NCBI GenBank assembly: GCA_035711805.1
Contig: DASTBV010000102.1
Location: 1 to 41,668 of the forward strand
Direction of reading: 5' to 3'
DNA from: Gp6-AA40 sp035711805
GTDB taxonomy: Bacteria; Acidobacteriota; Vicinamibacteria; Vicinamibacterales; UBA2999
DNA: 41,668 bases
A program made the translations under genes and the position numbers. Each line of letters starts with the position of its first letter. Within the stretch, counting starts at the first letter, position 1. The notes below the pieces were generated by a model. It did not search any database. It saw nothing but the letters and a program-made list of their open reading frames with translations, and was not told the origin of the DNA. Positions 22,691-31,306 of this stretch are shown piece by piece.

Positions 22691-24111
22691 ACACCTCCCC
22701 TGCGGCTCACACGGCTGCCTGGTGGCGGCCGCAGCCGGGTCCCCCTGCGGAGTCCGGCTTCAGCCGGATGACTCCAGGCCCGGCCAACTCCACCGCCAAC
22801 ACGGTTGCCTTTCGCGCGCTGGTCGCCTTCACGGCGATTCTCCTGCTGTCGCCGCAGGCGTGGTTCCCCGTGCTCGGCCAGCTGCGCATCGCGTTCGTCG
22901 CCGCAGCCGTCGCCATCGGCGCCCATCTCATGGATCGACTGGTGCGGCGCGATTCGGCACCGCCGTTCAATGCGGAGATTGGCATCGCGTTGCTGCTCGT
23001 CGCGTGGGCCACCATCACCGTGCCCGTCTCGTATTGGGCCGGCGGCAGTGTGGAGGTGCTGACGAGCCAGTACATCAAGGCCGTGCTGTTCTTCTGGCTG
23101 GTGGCCACGCTGGCGACGACGAAGCGGCGGATCACGGCCATCGCGTGGACGCTGGTGCTCTGCGCCATTCCGCTGGCGGGCACCGGCGTGAGCAACTACC
23201 TCTCCGGCGAGGTCCTCTCGACCGGCGTGCCCGGATTGAAGCGCATCTACGGCTATATGGGCGGCTCGGGACTGGCGGCCAATCCCAACGATCTCGCGCT
23301 GATGCTCAACCTGATCATCCCGATCGCGGCGGCGCTGATGATCAGCACCAGACACCTGGCAGGACGCGGTGTTGCCGCCATCGCGATGCTTATCAGCATC
23401 GCCGGCGTGATCGTGACGTTTTCACGAGCCGGATTCCTGACACTCGCGGCAACCGGCGTCATGCTGCTGGCGGTGCTGGCGCGGCGCCATTCGAACGGCG
23501 CGGGCGCGCTGCTGGTTGCAGTCGCACTCGTTGTTCCGGTGGTTGTGCCGGACAGCTACTTCGATCGCCTGAGCACCATCACCGATATCGAGGCGGACCG
23601 CACCGGCTCGGCGCAGGGCCGCTGGCAGGACGTAATCGTCTCCGCGGGCATCGTGGCCCAGAACCCGATCGTCGGCGCCGGAATCGGCAACGACATGCTG
23701 GCGCTGAACAGGTACCGCGGCCGCGACACCTACCGGTCCGTCCACAACGCCTATCTGCAGTACGCCGTCGATCTCGGCCTTCCGGGGCTGCTGCTCTTCG
23801 CCTGGCTCCACATCATGTGCTTCCGGACGGCGCGGCGGCTCGAGCGGCTGGCCCGCCATCATGAAGCCGTGAAGTCGATCGGCCCGCTGGCCGCGGGCAT
23901 CCAGGTGTCGCTGGTCACGTTCTTCGTCGCGGCGATGTTCCACCCGATCGCCTATCAGTTCTATTTCTTCACCATCGGCGGTCTCGCGGTCGCGCTCAAG
24001 CACACCGCGCGCGCCGCCGCAATCGTCGACGAGCCGGTGCGGGCAGCGCGGCACCGCCTCGAGCCCGCCTTCGCTGAAGCTCCGGCGGGCAGGCCCGTCC
24101 CCCTGTCGTGA
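22687..24111 (+). CDS. Wzy/WaaL-type O-antigen polymerase or ligase
   Basis: A 474-residue polytopic membrane protein with about ten helices and the Wzy_C-type signature: GRWQDVIVSAGIVAQNPIVGAGIGND followed by SVHNAYLQYAVDLGLPGLLLF, where the His in HNAYL is the conserved periplasmic residue. It polymerises undecaprenyl-linked repeats or ligates the glycan; in a Wzx/Wzy operon polymerisation is likelier. Start: the GTG at 22687 overlaps the previous stop, but an in-frame ATG at 22768 lies closer to helix 1. The 27 extra residues contain a palindromic repeat (22749-22775) and low-complexity Pro. The C-terminal PAFAEAPAG tail is encoded by another palindrome (24063-24090). Confidence 0.85.
   Translation: MNTSPAAHTAAWWRPQPGPPAESGFSRMTPGPANSTANTVAFRALVAFTAILLLSPQAWFPVLGQLRIAFVAAAVAIGAHLMDRLVRRDSAPPFNAEIGIALLLVAWATITVPVSYWAGGSVEVLTSQYIKAVLFFWLVATLATTKRRITAIAWTLVLCAIPLAGTGVSNYLSGEVLSTGVPGLKRIYGYMGGSGLAANPNDLALMLNLIIPIAAALMISTRHLAGRGVAAIAMLISIAGVIVTFSRAGFLTLAATGVMLLAVLARRHSNGAGALLVAVALVVPVVVPDSYFDRLSTITDIEADRTGSAQGRWQDVIVSAGIVAQNPIVGAGIGNDMLALNRYRGRDTYRSVHNAYLQYAVDLGLPGLLLFAWLHIMCFRTARRLERLARHHEAVKSIGPLAAGIQVSLVTFFVAAMFHPIAYQFYFFTIGGLAVALKHTARAAAIVDEPVRAARHRLEPAFAEAPAGRPVPLS
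22749..22775. repeat. Palindromic repeat (VRLQPD-type) in the 5' end of the polymerase gene
   Basis: GGAGTC at 22749-22754 pairs with GACTCC at 22770-22775 and CGGCT with AGCCG in the middle, leaving a small bulge. One of its frames reads VRLQPD, which I recall from interspersed repeats of Vicinamibacteria. It overlaps the candidate ATG at 22768. Confidence 0.55.
24063..24090. repeat. Palindromic repeat inside the 3' end of the polymerase gene (PAFAEAPAG tail)
   Basis: GCCCGCC (24063-24069) pairs with GGCGGGC (24084-24090) around a 14-base middle that itself contains CTTCG/CTGAAG-type pairing. It is read in frame as PAFAEAPAG at the C-terminus of the polymerase. The same peptide is a frequent translation of a dispersed palindrome in many high-GC genomes, as I recall. 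Confidence 0.65.
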
Positions 24112-25268
24112 CTCGCACGCGGCTCCTCAAGGTCGTCCCGACGCTGATGTGCGGCGGCACCGAGAACCAGTTCATGGCGCTCGGCCGGCTGCTCGACCGA
24201 TCGCGGTTCGACGTCGCCTTCGCGTGCCTGCGGCGCTGGGGACCGTTCGTGGACGAGCTCGGACAGCTGGGCATTCCGCTGCGGGAATACCAGATCGCCA
24301 CGTTCCGCAGCGTGCACGCGCTGGCGCAGCAGGCACGGCTGGCCCGCCAGATCGCGCGCAGCCGCATCGACATCGTCCACGCCTACAACTTCTATGGAAA
24401 CGTCTTCGCGGTTCCGCCGGCGCGGCTCATGGCGCCGGTCGTAATCGCGTCGATTCGCGACCGGTCTCCGTACCTGACGCCGATGCAGAAGCGCGTGCAG
24501 CGCTATGCCTGCCAGTTCGCGGATCGCATCCTGGTTAACGCCGACGCAGTGCGCGACTGGCTGGTCAAGGAGGAGGGCTACGACCCCTCGAACATCGTGG
24601 TGATCCGGAACGGCGTGGACATGACGCGCTTCGCCGGTCAGCCGGCCGGCGAGCGCATCCGGCACGAGCTGGGGCTGCCGGCGAGCGCCCGGCTGGTCGT
24701 CGTCGTCTCCCGCCTGGCGCGCCTCAAGGGCATCGAGGTGTTCCTCGAGGCCGCCGCGGCGCTGAAGCCGCGTTATCCGGACGTGCAGTTTCTGATCGTC
24801 GGCGAAACGAGCCCGCCGGATCCGGCATATCTGCTCTGCCTCGAACAGCTGTCGCAGCAGCTCGGCGTGGCGGATCGGGTGACGTTTACGGGCCGGCGCT
24901 CGGATATTCCCGCCGTGCTTGGTGCCGCCGACGTCGCGGTGATGCCGTCGCTCAACGAGGCCCTTTCCAACGTCGTGCTCGAATCCATGGCGGCGGCGGC
25001 GCCGGTCGTGGCGACCTGCGTCGGCGGGACGCCGGAAGCGCTGACCGATGGCGCCACCGGACTGCTGGTGACGCCCGGCCACGCAGGAGCGATTGCCGCT
25101 GCTGTCGCGCGGCTCCTGGACGACCGCGAGCTGGCGGCCCGGCTGGGCCGCGCCGCACGGGCACGCATCGCCGAGCGGTTCTCGGTCGATCGCATGGTGT
25201 CTGCGACAGAAGACCTCTATGCGGATCTGCTCGCGCGCAAGCAGCAGCGCCGGTCGATGGCGGCATGA
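24108..25268 (+). CDS. Family 4 glycosyltransferase
   Basis: A 386-residue cytoplasmic GT-B glycosyltransferase. N-terminal acceptor domain with a GGTENQ loop (MCGGTENQFMALG, residues 14-26), typical of GT4 enzymes. C-terminal donor domain with IVVIRNGVDMTRF, VSRLARLKGIEVFLEA, FTGRRSDIPAVLGAADV and the E-x7-E motif in LNEALSNVVLESMA, followed by ATCVGGTPEAL. It probably adds one sugar of the repeat unit from a nucleotide-sugar donor; specificity cannot be read from the sequence. The GTG start overlaps the polymerase stop (GTGA), and the end overlaps the next gene (ATGA). Confidence 0.93.
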   Translation: MTRTRLLKVVPTLMCGGTENQFMALGRLLDRSRFDVAFACLRRWGPFVDELGQLGIPLREYQIATFRSVHALAQQARLARQIARSRIDIVHAYNFYGNVFAVPPARLMAPVVIASIRDRSPYLTPMQKRVQRYACQFADRILVNADAVRDWLVKEEGYDPSNIVVIRNGVDMTRFAGQPAGERIRHELGLPASARLVVVVSRLARLKGIEVFLEAAAALKPRYPDVQFLIVGETSPPDPAYLLCLEQLSQQLGVADRVTFTGRRSDIPAVLGAADVAVMPSLNEALSNVVLESMAAAAPVVATCVGGTPEALTDGATGLLVTPGHAGAIAAAVARLLDDRELAARLGRAARARIAERFSVDRMVSATEDLYADLLARKQQRRSMAA

Positions 25269-26401
25269 CAGGGCTGGCTGCGGATCTCGACGCTCGCGCC
25301 GATCGTCGCCAGGTCACGGCGGAGATCGTGACCGACTACGAGACGTTCGTACGGCTCGAGCCGGAGTGGAACGACGCCGTGAGCCGTGCCCACGTGCCGC
25401 ACCCGTTCCTGCTCCACGAGTGGTTCCGCACATGGTGGGACTGCTTCGGCGCCGGCCGCCGGCTGCACGTCGTGGTCGTGCGTGACGGTGCGGACGTCGT
25501 CGCAATCGCACCGCTGATGACCGAGCAGGTCCACATGTACGGCCTCACCGTGCGGAAGCTCGATCTGCTCCACAACGATCACACGCCGCGCGTTGACTGC
25601 ATCGCCGCCGGATCTCCGCTGGAGAGCTATGGGGCGATCTGGGATGCCCTGCGCGATGCGAACGACCAGTGGGACGTCCTTCAGCTCAGCCGGCTGCCGG
25701 ACGACTCGCCGACGCGCATCGCTTTCGCTGCCCTTGCGGACCGCGACGGATACGGCACGGGCATCTGGCGAGGCGACAGCTCTCCGTACCTGACGCTGTC
25801 GGGCACATGGGACGCCTATCACGCGTCGCTGTCCGCGAAATTCCGTTCAAACCTTCGCAACCGCCTGTCGCGCCTGCGCGCATTCGGAGAGCCGCGGCTC
25901 GAAGTGCTCGACGCCGCGGAGCAGATCGCCGGCGCGAGCGAGGAGGCGCTCCGCCTCGAGGCGTCCGGCTGGAAGGACAAAGCGGGGACGTCGATCACCT
26001 CGGATGCTGCGGTGCACCGGTTCTATTCGCTGCTGGCGCAACGCGCCGCGGAACGCGGCTGGCTGCGCCTGATGTTCCTGACCGTCGGCGGGCGCCGGAT
26101 CGCGACGTCCTACGGGTCGTGCTTCGACGGGCGCCTCTTTCTCTTCAAGACCGGCTACGACCCGGACTACGCCGCGTGCGCGCCCTTCAAGCTGCTCACG
26201 TACTTCGCCGTCGAGCGCGCGTTCGCGGAGGGACTTCGCGAGATCGATTTTCTCGGCGACCGAGAACCGTGGAAGCTGGAATGGACATCGACCAGCCGCG
26301 TCCACGAGTGGCTGTACGTGTTTCCACACACCATCCGAGCGCGGCTTTTGCATTCCCTGAAGTTTCAGGTGGTACCGGAGCTGAAACGATGGCGAGCGTA
26401 A
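25265..26401 (+). CDS. FemAB/CelD-like GNAT acyltransferase, first copy
   Basis: A 378-residue protein of the BioF2/CelD (BcsL) family, with two GNAT-like halves as in FemAB. Conserved blocks: NPF-like start HPFLLHEWFRTWWDCFG, IAPLMTE, the basic helix FRSNLRNRLSRL, the acceptor block LRLEASGWKDKAGT, and the end FKLLTYFAVERAFAEGLREIDFLGDREPWKLEW. Members are thought to acylate sugars or transfer amino acids to glycans. In EPS loci linked to exosortases a related protein (FemAB, PEP-CTERM-associated) is standard. The ATGA overlap with the upstream gene and the 13-base overlap with the aminotransferase gene suggest a joint amino-sugar modification step. Confidence 0.85.
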   Translation: MTGLAADLDARADRRQVTAEIVTDYETFVRLEPEWNDAVSRAHVPHPFLLHEWFRTWWDCFGAGRRLHVVVVRDGADVVAIAPLMTEQVHMYGLTVRKLDLLHNDHTPRVDCIAAGSPLESYGAIWDALRDANDQWDVLQLSRLPDDSPTRIAFAALADRDGYGTGIWRGDSSPYLTLSGTWDAYHASLSAKFRSNLRNRLSRLRAFGEPRLEVLDAAEQIAGASEEALRLEASGWKDKAGTSITSDAAVHRFYSLLAQRAAERGWLRLMFLTVGGRRIATSYGSCFDGRLFLFKTGYDPDYAACAPFKLLTYFAVERAFAEGLREIDFLGDREPWKLEWTSTSRVHEWLYVFPHTIRARLLHSLKFQVVPELKRWRA

Positions 26402-27555
26402 TCGGCACTTTCGTTCCCACGTATCAGGGACTCTCCGCAACAGACTTCGTGCGGACGCGCGCCAGCGCCGCCGGCTGCTTCCCGTTCAACGCGCCGCATC
26501 ACCTTTCGTTCTATCGCGCGCGCAACGCGATCTATCACCTCTTTCGGGCGCTGCTCGAGACCAACCCCGGACTGACCGTGCTGGCGCCCGATTACAACAG
26601 CGGCAACGAAATCCTGGCCATGCGCGCGGCCGGCGCCGCGCTGCGGTACTACCCGATACGCCGGGACATGACGCTCGATCCGGACGAGATCGAATGGAGC
26701 TGCCGCCGGCACAACCCTGATCTGCTGTACGTGATCCATTACGCCGGCTGGCCGCAGCCGATGGCTGACATCGTGGACCTGTGCCGCCGCCGCGGCATGC
26801 TGCTGGTTGAAGACTGCGCGCTCGCGCTTCTCAGCGAAACCAACGGCCGCCCGCTCGGCAGCTTCGGCGACTGGTCGGTGTTCTGCCTGTACAAGACGCT
26901 GCCGCTGCCCAACGGCGCATTGCTCGTGCAAAACGGCCCGCGGCTCGAATCGCTCGAACGGTTGGTGCTGCGTGACGCCGGTGCCGCGTCGGTGCTCGGA
27001 CGAACCGCCGAACTGCTCGTGCAGCGCCTGCGCGGCCGTGCCAACGGTGTTGGCGCTGCGCTGCAGGTGGTGAAACGTGGCGTCGGCCGCGCCGCCGGCG
27101 TGCTGTCGGTTCGCCGGGCGAACGTCGGCGACATCGGCTTCAGCCTCGACGAAGTGGACCTCGCGATGTCGCCCGTCTCGCAGCGCCTGCTCGAGCGGTT
27201 CGACTACGGTGAGATCAGACGGCGGCGCGTCGAGAACTATCGCCGGCTGGCAGCGCGACTGGCCGGTTACGCGGTCCCGGTATTCCGCTCCGTTCCCGAC
27301 GGTGTGTGTCCGCTGTTCTTCCCCGTTCTCGTTAGCGACAAGCACCAGACGGCGGAAAGGCTGCGCGCGCACGGCGTGGACGCGCTCGAGTTCTGGAACG
27401 ACAGCAGCGAGCCAGGCGGCCACGAGATGGGACCCGACGCCCAGTTCCTCCGGCGCCACGTCTTGGAACTGCCAATCCATCAGGACCTCACGGTTCGTCA
27501 CATCGATCACATCGCCCGGCAGATGTCCGGTCTCGGCCTCGGAGCGGCCGCGTGA
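26389..27555 (+). CDS. DegT/DnrJ/EryC1-like PLP aminotransferase
   Basis: A 388-residue protein with the fold-type I aminotransferase layout of DegT family enzymes, which put an amino group on keto-sugars for amino-sugar building blocks. Blocks: VLAPDYNSGNEILAMRAAGA (64-83), YVIHYAGWPQP (114-124), LLVEDCALAL (138-147) and SVFCLYKTLPLPNGALL (163-179) with the candidate PLP Lys169. The sequence around the Lys is less canonical than in well-studied DegT enzymes (no GEGG stretch), so some members may be non-catalytic. The start is an ATG at 26389, 13 bases before the stop of the previous gene. It ends in a TGATG junction with the second FemAB-like gene. Confidence 0.85.
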   Translation: MASVIGTFVPTYQGLSATDFVRTRASAAGCFPFNAPHHLSFYRARNAIYHLFRALLETNPGLTVLAPDYNSGNEILAMRAAGAALRYYPIRRDMTLDPDEIEWSCRRHNPDLLYVIHYAGWPQPMADIVDLCRRRGMLLVEDCALALLSETNGRPLGSFGDWSVFCLYKTLPLPNGALLVQNGPRLESLERLVLRDAGAASVLGRTAELLVQRLRGRANGVGAALQVVKRGVGRAAGVLSVRRANVGDIGFSLDEVDLAMSPVSQRLLERFDYGEIRRRRVENYRRLAARLAGYAVPVFRSVPDGVCPLFFPVLVSDKHQTAERLRAHGVDALEFWNDSSEPGGHEMGPDAQFLRRHVLELPIHQDLTVRHIDHIARQMSGLGLGAAA

Positions 27556-28691
27556 TGCCGTGCCGTGCCCTGTCGGTCACCAGCGTCCAGGACGCGGAGT
27601 CCTTTGCGGCGCTTCGACGCGAATGGTCCGAGCTGCTCCAGTCGAGCGCCAGCAGCAACCCCTTCCTGACCTGGGAGTGGTTGTACGCATGGTGGATGCA
27701 CTTCGGGAACTCGAATGGCCTCCGGCTGCTCGTGGTTCGTGCCGGCACGGAACTGATCGCGATCGCGCCGCTCCGGATGGTCAGCGCGTCGTTGTACTGG
27801 TTCTCGCGTCTCGAGTTCCTGGGAACCGGAGAGGCAGGTTCGGACTACCTGGACGTGATCGCACGTCGCGGCTGTGAGGACAAGGCTGTCGAGGCACTCG
27901 CCGACTTCCTGACGTCGCGCCAGCTGACCCTCCGCCTGACGCATCTGCCGCCTGCGTCCATCTCCGCGCAACTGGCCAGGAGGCTCGGCGGCGCCGGCTG
28001 GGCGACATGCTTCGCGGATGACGGGACGTGCCCGCTCGTGGATCTCCAGGGCCATACGTTCGAGTCGTTCCTCGGCAGCGTTGGCGCTTCTCATCGCGCG
28101 AACATCCGCCGGCGCCTGCGTGCCCTCGACCGCGAGTTCGACGCGCGATTCGACCGGATCACACGGCATGAAGATCGGCAGGCCGGGCTCGCCGCGCTCG
28201 CCACGTTTCATAAGCGGCGCTATGCGGATCGCGGTGGTTCGACCGCCTTCGCATCAATGGCAGCGCGCGCCTTTCACGAAGACGCAACGCACCTGGCGCT
28301 CGAGGGCGGCTGGCTGCGGATGTACGCCCTGACATTGAACGGGGCCACTGCCGCGGTCATGTACGGCTTCCACATGGGAGGCCGCTTCTATTTCTATCAG
28401 CACGGCTACGACGAGACGTACTCCCCGCAGAGCATCGGCCTCGTGCTGATGGCGCTCACAATCAAGGCGGCCATCAACGAAGGTGCCAATGAGTTCGACA
28501 TGCTCTGGGGCACCGAATCGTACAAGTCGCGGTGGGCCCGCCGTGCCAGCCTCCTGCAGCGTGTCGATCTCTATCCCGTCCATTTCGGCGGCTCGGTGCA
28601 GCGGCACGCGGTCGAGGCACGCCGCGGCGTCGCCGGCCTGGCGCGGCGCGTATTGGCCCTGGGGACCCCTGGAGCGACCCGTGCTAGCTAA
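27555..28691 (+). CDS. FemAB/CelD-like GNAT acyltransferase, second copy
   Basis: A 378-residue protein of the same BioF2/CelD family and length as the first copy, with NPFLTWEWLYAWWMHFG, IAIAPLRMV, the basic helix SHRANIRRRLRALDREF, FYFYQHGYDETYSPQSIGLVLMALTIKAAINEGANEFDMLWGTESYK in outline and a closing Arg-rich tail. The shared WEW/HEW-x-x-x-WW motif and matching positions show that the two copies are paralogues, although they have diverged widely. It begins at a TGATG junction with the aminotransferase gene; a GTG one codon upstream is an alternative. Two copies flanking an aminotransferase suggest two N- or O-acylation steps, or different acyl donors. Confidence 0.85.
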   Translation: MPCRALSVTSVQDAESFAALRREWSELLQSSASSNPFLTWEWLYAWWMHFGNSNGLRLLVVRAGTELIAIAPLRMVSASLYWFSRLEFLGTGEAGSDYLDVIARRGCEDKAVEALADFLTSRQLTLRLTHLPPASISAQLARRLGGAGWATCFADDGTCPLVDLQGHTFESFLGSVGASHRANIRRRLRALDREFDARFDRITRHEDRQAGLAALATFHKRRYADRGGSTAFASMAARAFHEDATHLALEGGWLRMYALTLNGATAAVMYGFHMGGRFYFYQHGYDETYSPQSIGLVLMALTIKAAINEGANEFDMLWGTESYKSRWARRASLLQRVDLYPVHFGGSVQRHAVEARRGVAGLARRVLALGTPGATRAS

Positions 28692-29781
28692 TCGAACGAA
28701 CCGCTGGCGCACGCACGTGAAGAGCGCGCTGGCGTCAACCATCTCGCGCACCCACGAACTGGGTCTCGCCGAAGCACTGGCACGAGGACCCGAGCGTCCG
28801 CTCATCCTTGGCTATCACCGGGTCGTCGACGATTTCGACGGCACGGCGCGCGACGAGATGCCGAGCATGCTCACCAGCACCGCCATGTTCGAGCGCCACC
28901 TCGACCTCGTCGGAAGCCGCTTCCGGTTCACGACGCTCGACGAGATCGGCGAGCACCTCGCCGACGGACGGCCGTTTACCGAGCGCGTGGCGGCGGTCAC
29001 GTTCGACGACGGGTATCGCGATAACTACGAGCAGGCGTTCCCGATCCTGAAGCGCAAGGGCATTCCCGCGGCGGTGTTCGTGGTCACTGATCTCGTCGGC
29101 CGGCAGCGGTGGCAGATCCATGACCAGCTGTTCCACCTCGTCACGAAAGCCTTTGCCGCGTGGGACGACCCCCGGCGCGAGCTGTCGGCGCTGCTGCGCC
29201 AGCTCGACCTCCCTGCCGGCCACCTGCTTCGCTCGCGCGCCGCGACCAGCTCGCCGATGATGACCGTCTCCGCCCTGTTGCCGGATCTGTCGATGGCAAA
29301 CATCAGCCGTGTCCTGGCGGCACTGGAAGCCAGCACCGGAAACGGCTTCCACGACATCGCCCTGTCGCTGACGTGGCCGATGATCGTCGAGATGCATCGC
29401 GCGGGCATCACGATAGGCTCCCATACACGCCGCCATGTCTCGCTGCCCGCGGAATCGACAGACACGGTGGTCGCCGAGCTGGAAGGGTCGAAGCGCGCGA
29501 TCGAGGAGCACATCGGCGCGCCGGTGACGCACTTCGCATATCCGGGAGGCCAGTTCACCCCGCGTGATGTCGATGTGCTCGAGCGGACGGGTTACCGCTT
29601 CGGGTACACGGCGTGCCCGCATCAGGATGCCCGGCATCCGACGCTGACCATCGAGCGGCTGCTGCTGTGGGAAGGCTCGTCCGTCGACGGCGATGGCCGG
29701 TTCTCGCCGGCCATCCTGCATTGCCAGGTCCACGACCTGTGGCCGCCGGCGCGCACGTGCGGCCGCGTGCACCACGTATGA
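28681..29781 (+). CDS. Polysaccharide deacetylase (NodB-like), first copy
   Basis: A 366-residue carbohydrate esterase 4 protein that removes N-acetyl groups from glycans. Motifs: LILGYHRVVDD (40-50), VAAVTFDDGYRDN (motif 1 with the catalytic and metal-binding Asp pair), GSHTRRHVSL (motif 2, metal-binding His residues H-x3-H) and FAYPGGQFTPRD (motif 3). No signal peptide or membrane helix is predicted, so it may act on cytoplasmic lipid-linked intermediates, as similar proteins in XrtA-type loci may do. The start is a GTG at 28681, preceded by GGAG 6 bases upstream and overlapping the previous gene by 11 bases. The end overlaps the flippase gene (ATGA). Confidence 0.93.
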   Translation: MLANRTNRWRTHVKSALASTISRTHELGLAEALARGPERPLILGYHRVVDDFDGTARDEMPSMLTSTAMFERHLDLVGSRFRFTTLDEIGEHLADGRPFTERVAAVTFDDGYRDNYEQAFPILKRKGIPAAVFVVTDLVGRQRWQIHDQLFHLVTKAFAAWDDPRRELSALLRQLDLPAGHLLRSRAATSSPMMTVSALLPDLSMANISRVLAALEASTGNGFHDIALSLTWPMIVEMHRAGITIGSHTRRHVSLPAESTDTVVAELEGSKRAIEEHIGAPVTHFAYPGGQFTPRDVDVLERTGYRFGYTACPHQDARHPTLTIERLLLWEGSSVDGDGRFSPAILHCQVHDLWPPARTCGRVHHV

Positions 29782-31304
29782 GCACGGCACGACAAGACAC
29801 TCCGAAAGACCACATTACGGGTCCCGCCTTTCTGCTCGTCGCCGGGCGGACCGTCGGCCTCATCGCCACGTTTGCGATCGGTCCGCTCCTGGCGCGGCTG
29901 CTGACGCTCGAGGAACTGGGCACCTATCGCACCTTCTTCCTTCTCTACGCGACCTGTTTCGGACTCGCGCAGCTCGGGCTGGCCGAGAGCCTGTACTACT
30001 TCGTCCCGCGACAACCGCAACGGGCGGGCCGCTATGGCGCGAACGCCGCGCTGACGCTGACGCTCGCCGGGCTTGCCTGTCTCGGACTGCTCTGGCTGGC
30101 GCGCACGCGAATCGCCGATCACTTCAGCAATCCCGATCTGCCCCGTTACCTGCTGCTGCTCGGCACGTTCCTCACGCTGATGCTGGTGACGACGGTGTTC
30201 GAGATTCTGATGGTGTCGAGGAAGCGGCATCTGAACGCCGCCCTGACCTACGCGCTCTCCGACGTCACCCGCACCGCGTTCTTCGTCGTCCCGGCGCTGC
30301 TCTTCGTCAGCCTCGATGCGGTGTTCACGGGCGCGGTGGCGTTTGCCGCGCTGCGGCTGGCGGTGATGCTGCTCATCATGAGGCGCGCGTTCGGCGACGT
30401 GCGGCCCGACCTCGAGCTATGGCGAACTCAGCTCGCCTACGCGCTTCCGTTCGCACTCGCCGTCAGCGTCGAAGTGATTCTCGTCACCTATCACCAATAC
30501 GTCGTCGGCGGCAGCTTCGACCGGGCGACATTCGCCATCTACTCCACGGCGTGCATGGCGATTCCGCTTGTCGACCTGATCATGACGTCCACCACGAGCG
30601 TGATGATGGTGAAGATGGCGGAAGACTCCGCCGACCGCCACCTGGCACGCTCGCTGTTTCACGACACCGTCGCGCGTCTGGCGTTCCTCCTGCTGCCTGT
30701 CGGTATCGGCTTATCGGTTCTTGCCCAGCCGTTCATCGTCGGACTGTTCACGGACAAATTCCAGGCTGGCGTTCCAATCTTCAGCGTGTGGGCGCTGACG
30801 GTTCTCCCCGCCATCGTCGCGGTGGATGCGGTGCTGCGCGCTTATGCGCAGACGCGGTGGCTGCTCGCGATGAACCTCGTCAGGCTCGTATTCGTAGTCG
30901 CGCTGATCGGCTGGTTCCTGGGCGCCTTCGGCCTCGTCGGCGCGGTGCTGGTGACGCTGCTGGCAACGGTCATCGCGAAAACGTTTGCGCTGGTGCGCGT
31001 GTCGAGACTGCTGCACGTCGGCCTTGGCGATGTGCTGCCGTGGCGAGCGCTCGCCCGGCTCACGCTCCGCGCGGCGGTCGCCGGCATTCCTGCGTGGGCC
31101 GCCGCGACAGCATTGGCCGCCGTGCCGATTGTTGCGTTTGCGGCTGGCGCAATTGTGTATGGCGCGACGTATCTCGTTCTCTGCTACGCGCCCGGCATCG
31201 CCGAGCCGGCCGCGATTCGACTGCCCATTACCCGACGTGGAGCGGACCTTGTCAGGTCCGCTCGCGCGAGCCTCGTCAGGCTCGCGCCACAGGGAGGCAA
31301 ATAG
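29778..31304 (+). CDS. Wzx-like oligosaccharide flippase
   Basis: A 508-residue MATE/MOP-type membrane protein with about twelve helices, beginning TGPAFLLVAGRTVGLIATFAIGPLLARLLTLEELGTYRTFFLLY, in outline the classic first two helices of the polysaccharide synthesis (Wzx) family. It moves the undecaprenyl-linked repeat unit to the periplasmic side. The C-terminal 23 residues (RGADLVRSARASLVRLAPQ) lie outside the last helix and are encoded almost entirely by a two-hairpin palindromic repeat (31237-31290), so the natural protein probably once ended near residue 485. It overlaps the deacetylase gene by 4 bases and is followed 2 bases later by the amidotransferase gene. Confidence 0.92.
   Translation: MSTARQDTPKDHITGPAFLLVAGRTVGLIATFAIGPLLARLLTLEELGTYRTFFLLYATCFGLAQLGLAESLYYFVPRQPQRAGRYGANAALTLTLAGLACLGLLWLARTRIADHFSNPDLPRYLLLLGTFLTLMLVTTVFEILMVSRKRHLNAALTYALSDVTRTAFFVVPALLFVSLDAVFTGAVAFAALRLAVMLLIMRRAFGDVRPDLELWRTQLAYALPFALAVSVEVILVTYHQYVVGGSFDRATFAIYSTACMAIPLVDLIMTSTTSVMMVKMAEDSADRHLARSLFHDTVARLAFLLLPVGIGLSVLAQPFIVGLFTDKFQAGVPIFSVWALTVLPAIVAVDAVLRAYAQTRWLLAMNLVRLVFVVALIGWFLGAFGLVGAVLVTLLATVIAKTFALVRVSRLLHVGLGDVLPWRALARLTLRAAVAGIPAWAAATALAAVPIVAFAAGAIVYGATYLVLCYAPGIAEPAAIRLPITRRGADLVRSARASLVRLAPQGGK
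31237..31290. repeat. Two-hairpin palindromic element inside the flippase gene
   Basis: GTG at 31237 opens an element closed by CAC at 31290. Hairpin A: AGCGGACC (31241-31248)/GGTCCGCT (31255-31262), loop TTGTCA. Hairpin B: GCGCGAGCC (31264-31272)/GGCTCGCGC (31279-31287), loop TCGTCA. Both loops end in GTCA. It is translated in frame as the flippase C-terminus, and its right end abuts the GGAGG that serves the next gene. The element at 41025-41075 has the same design. Confidence 0.8.
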
Positions 31305-31306
31305 CC

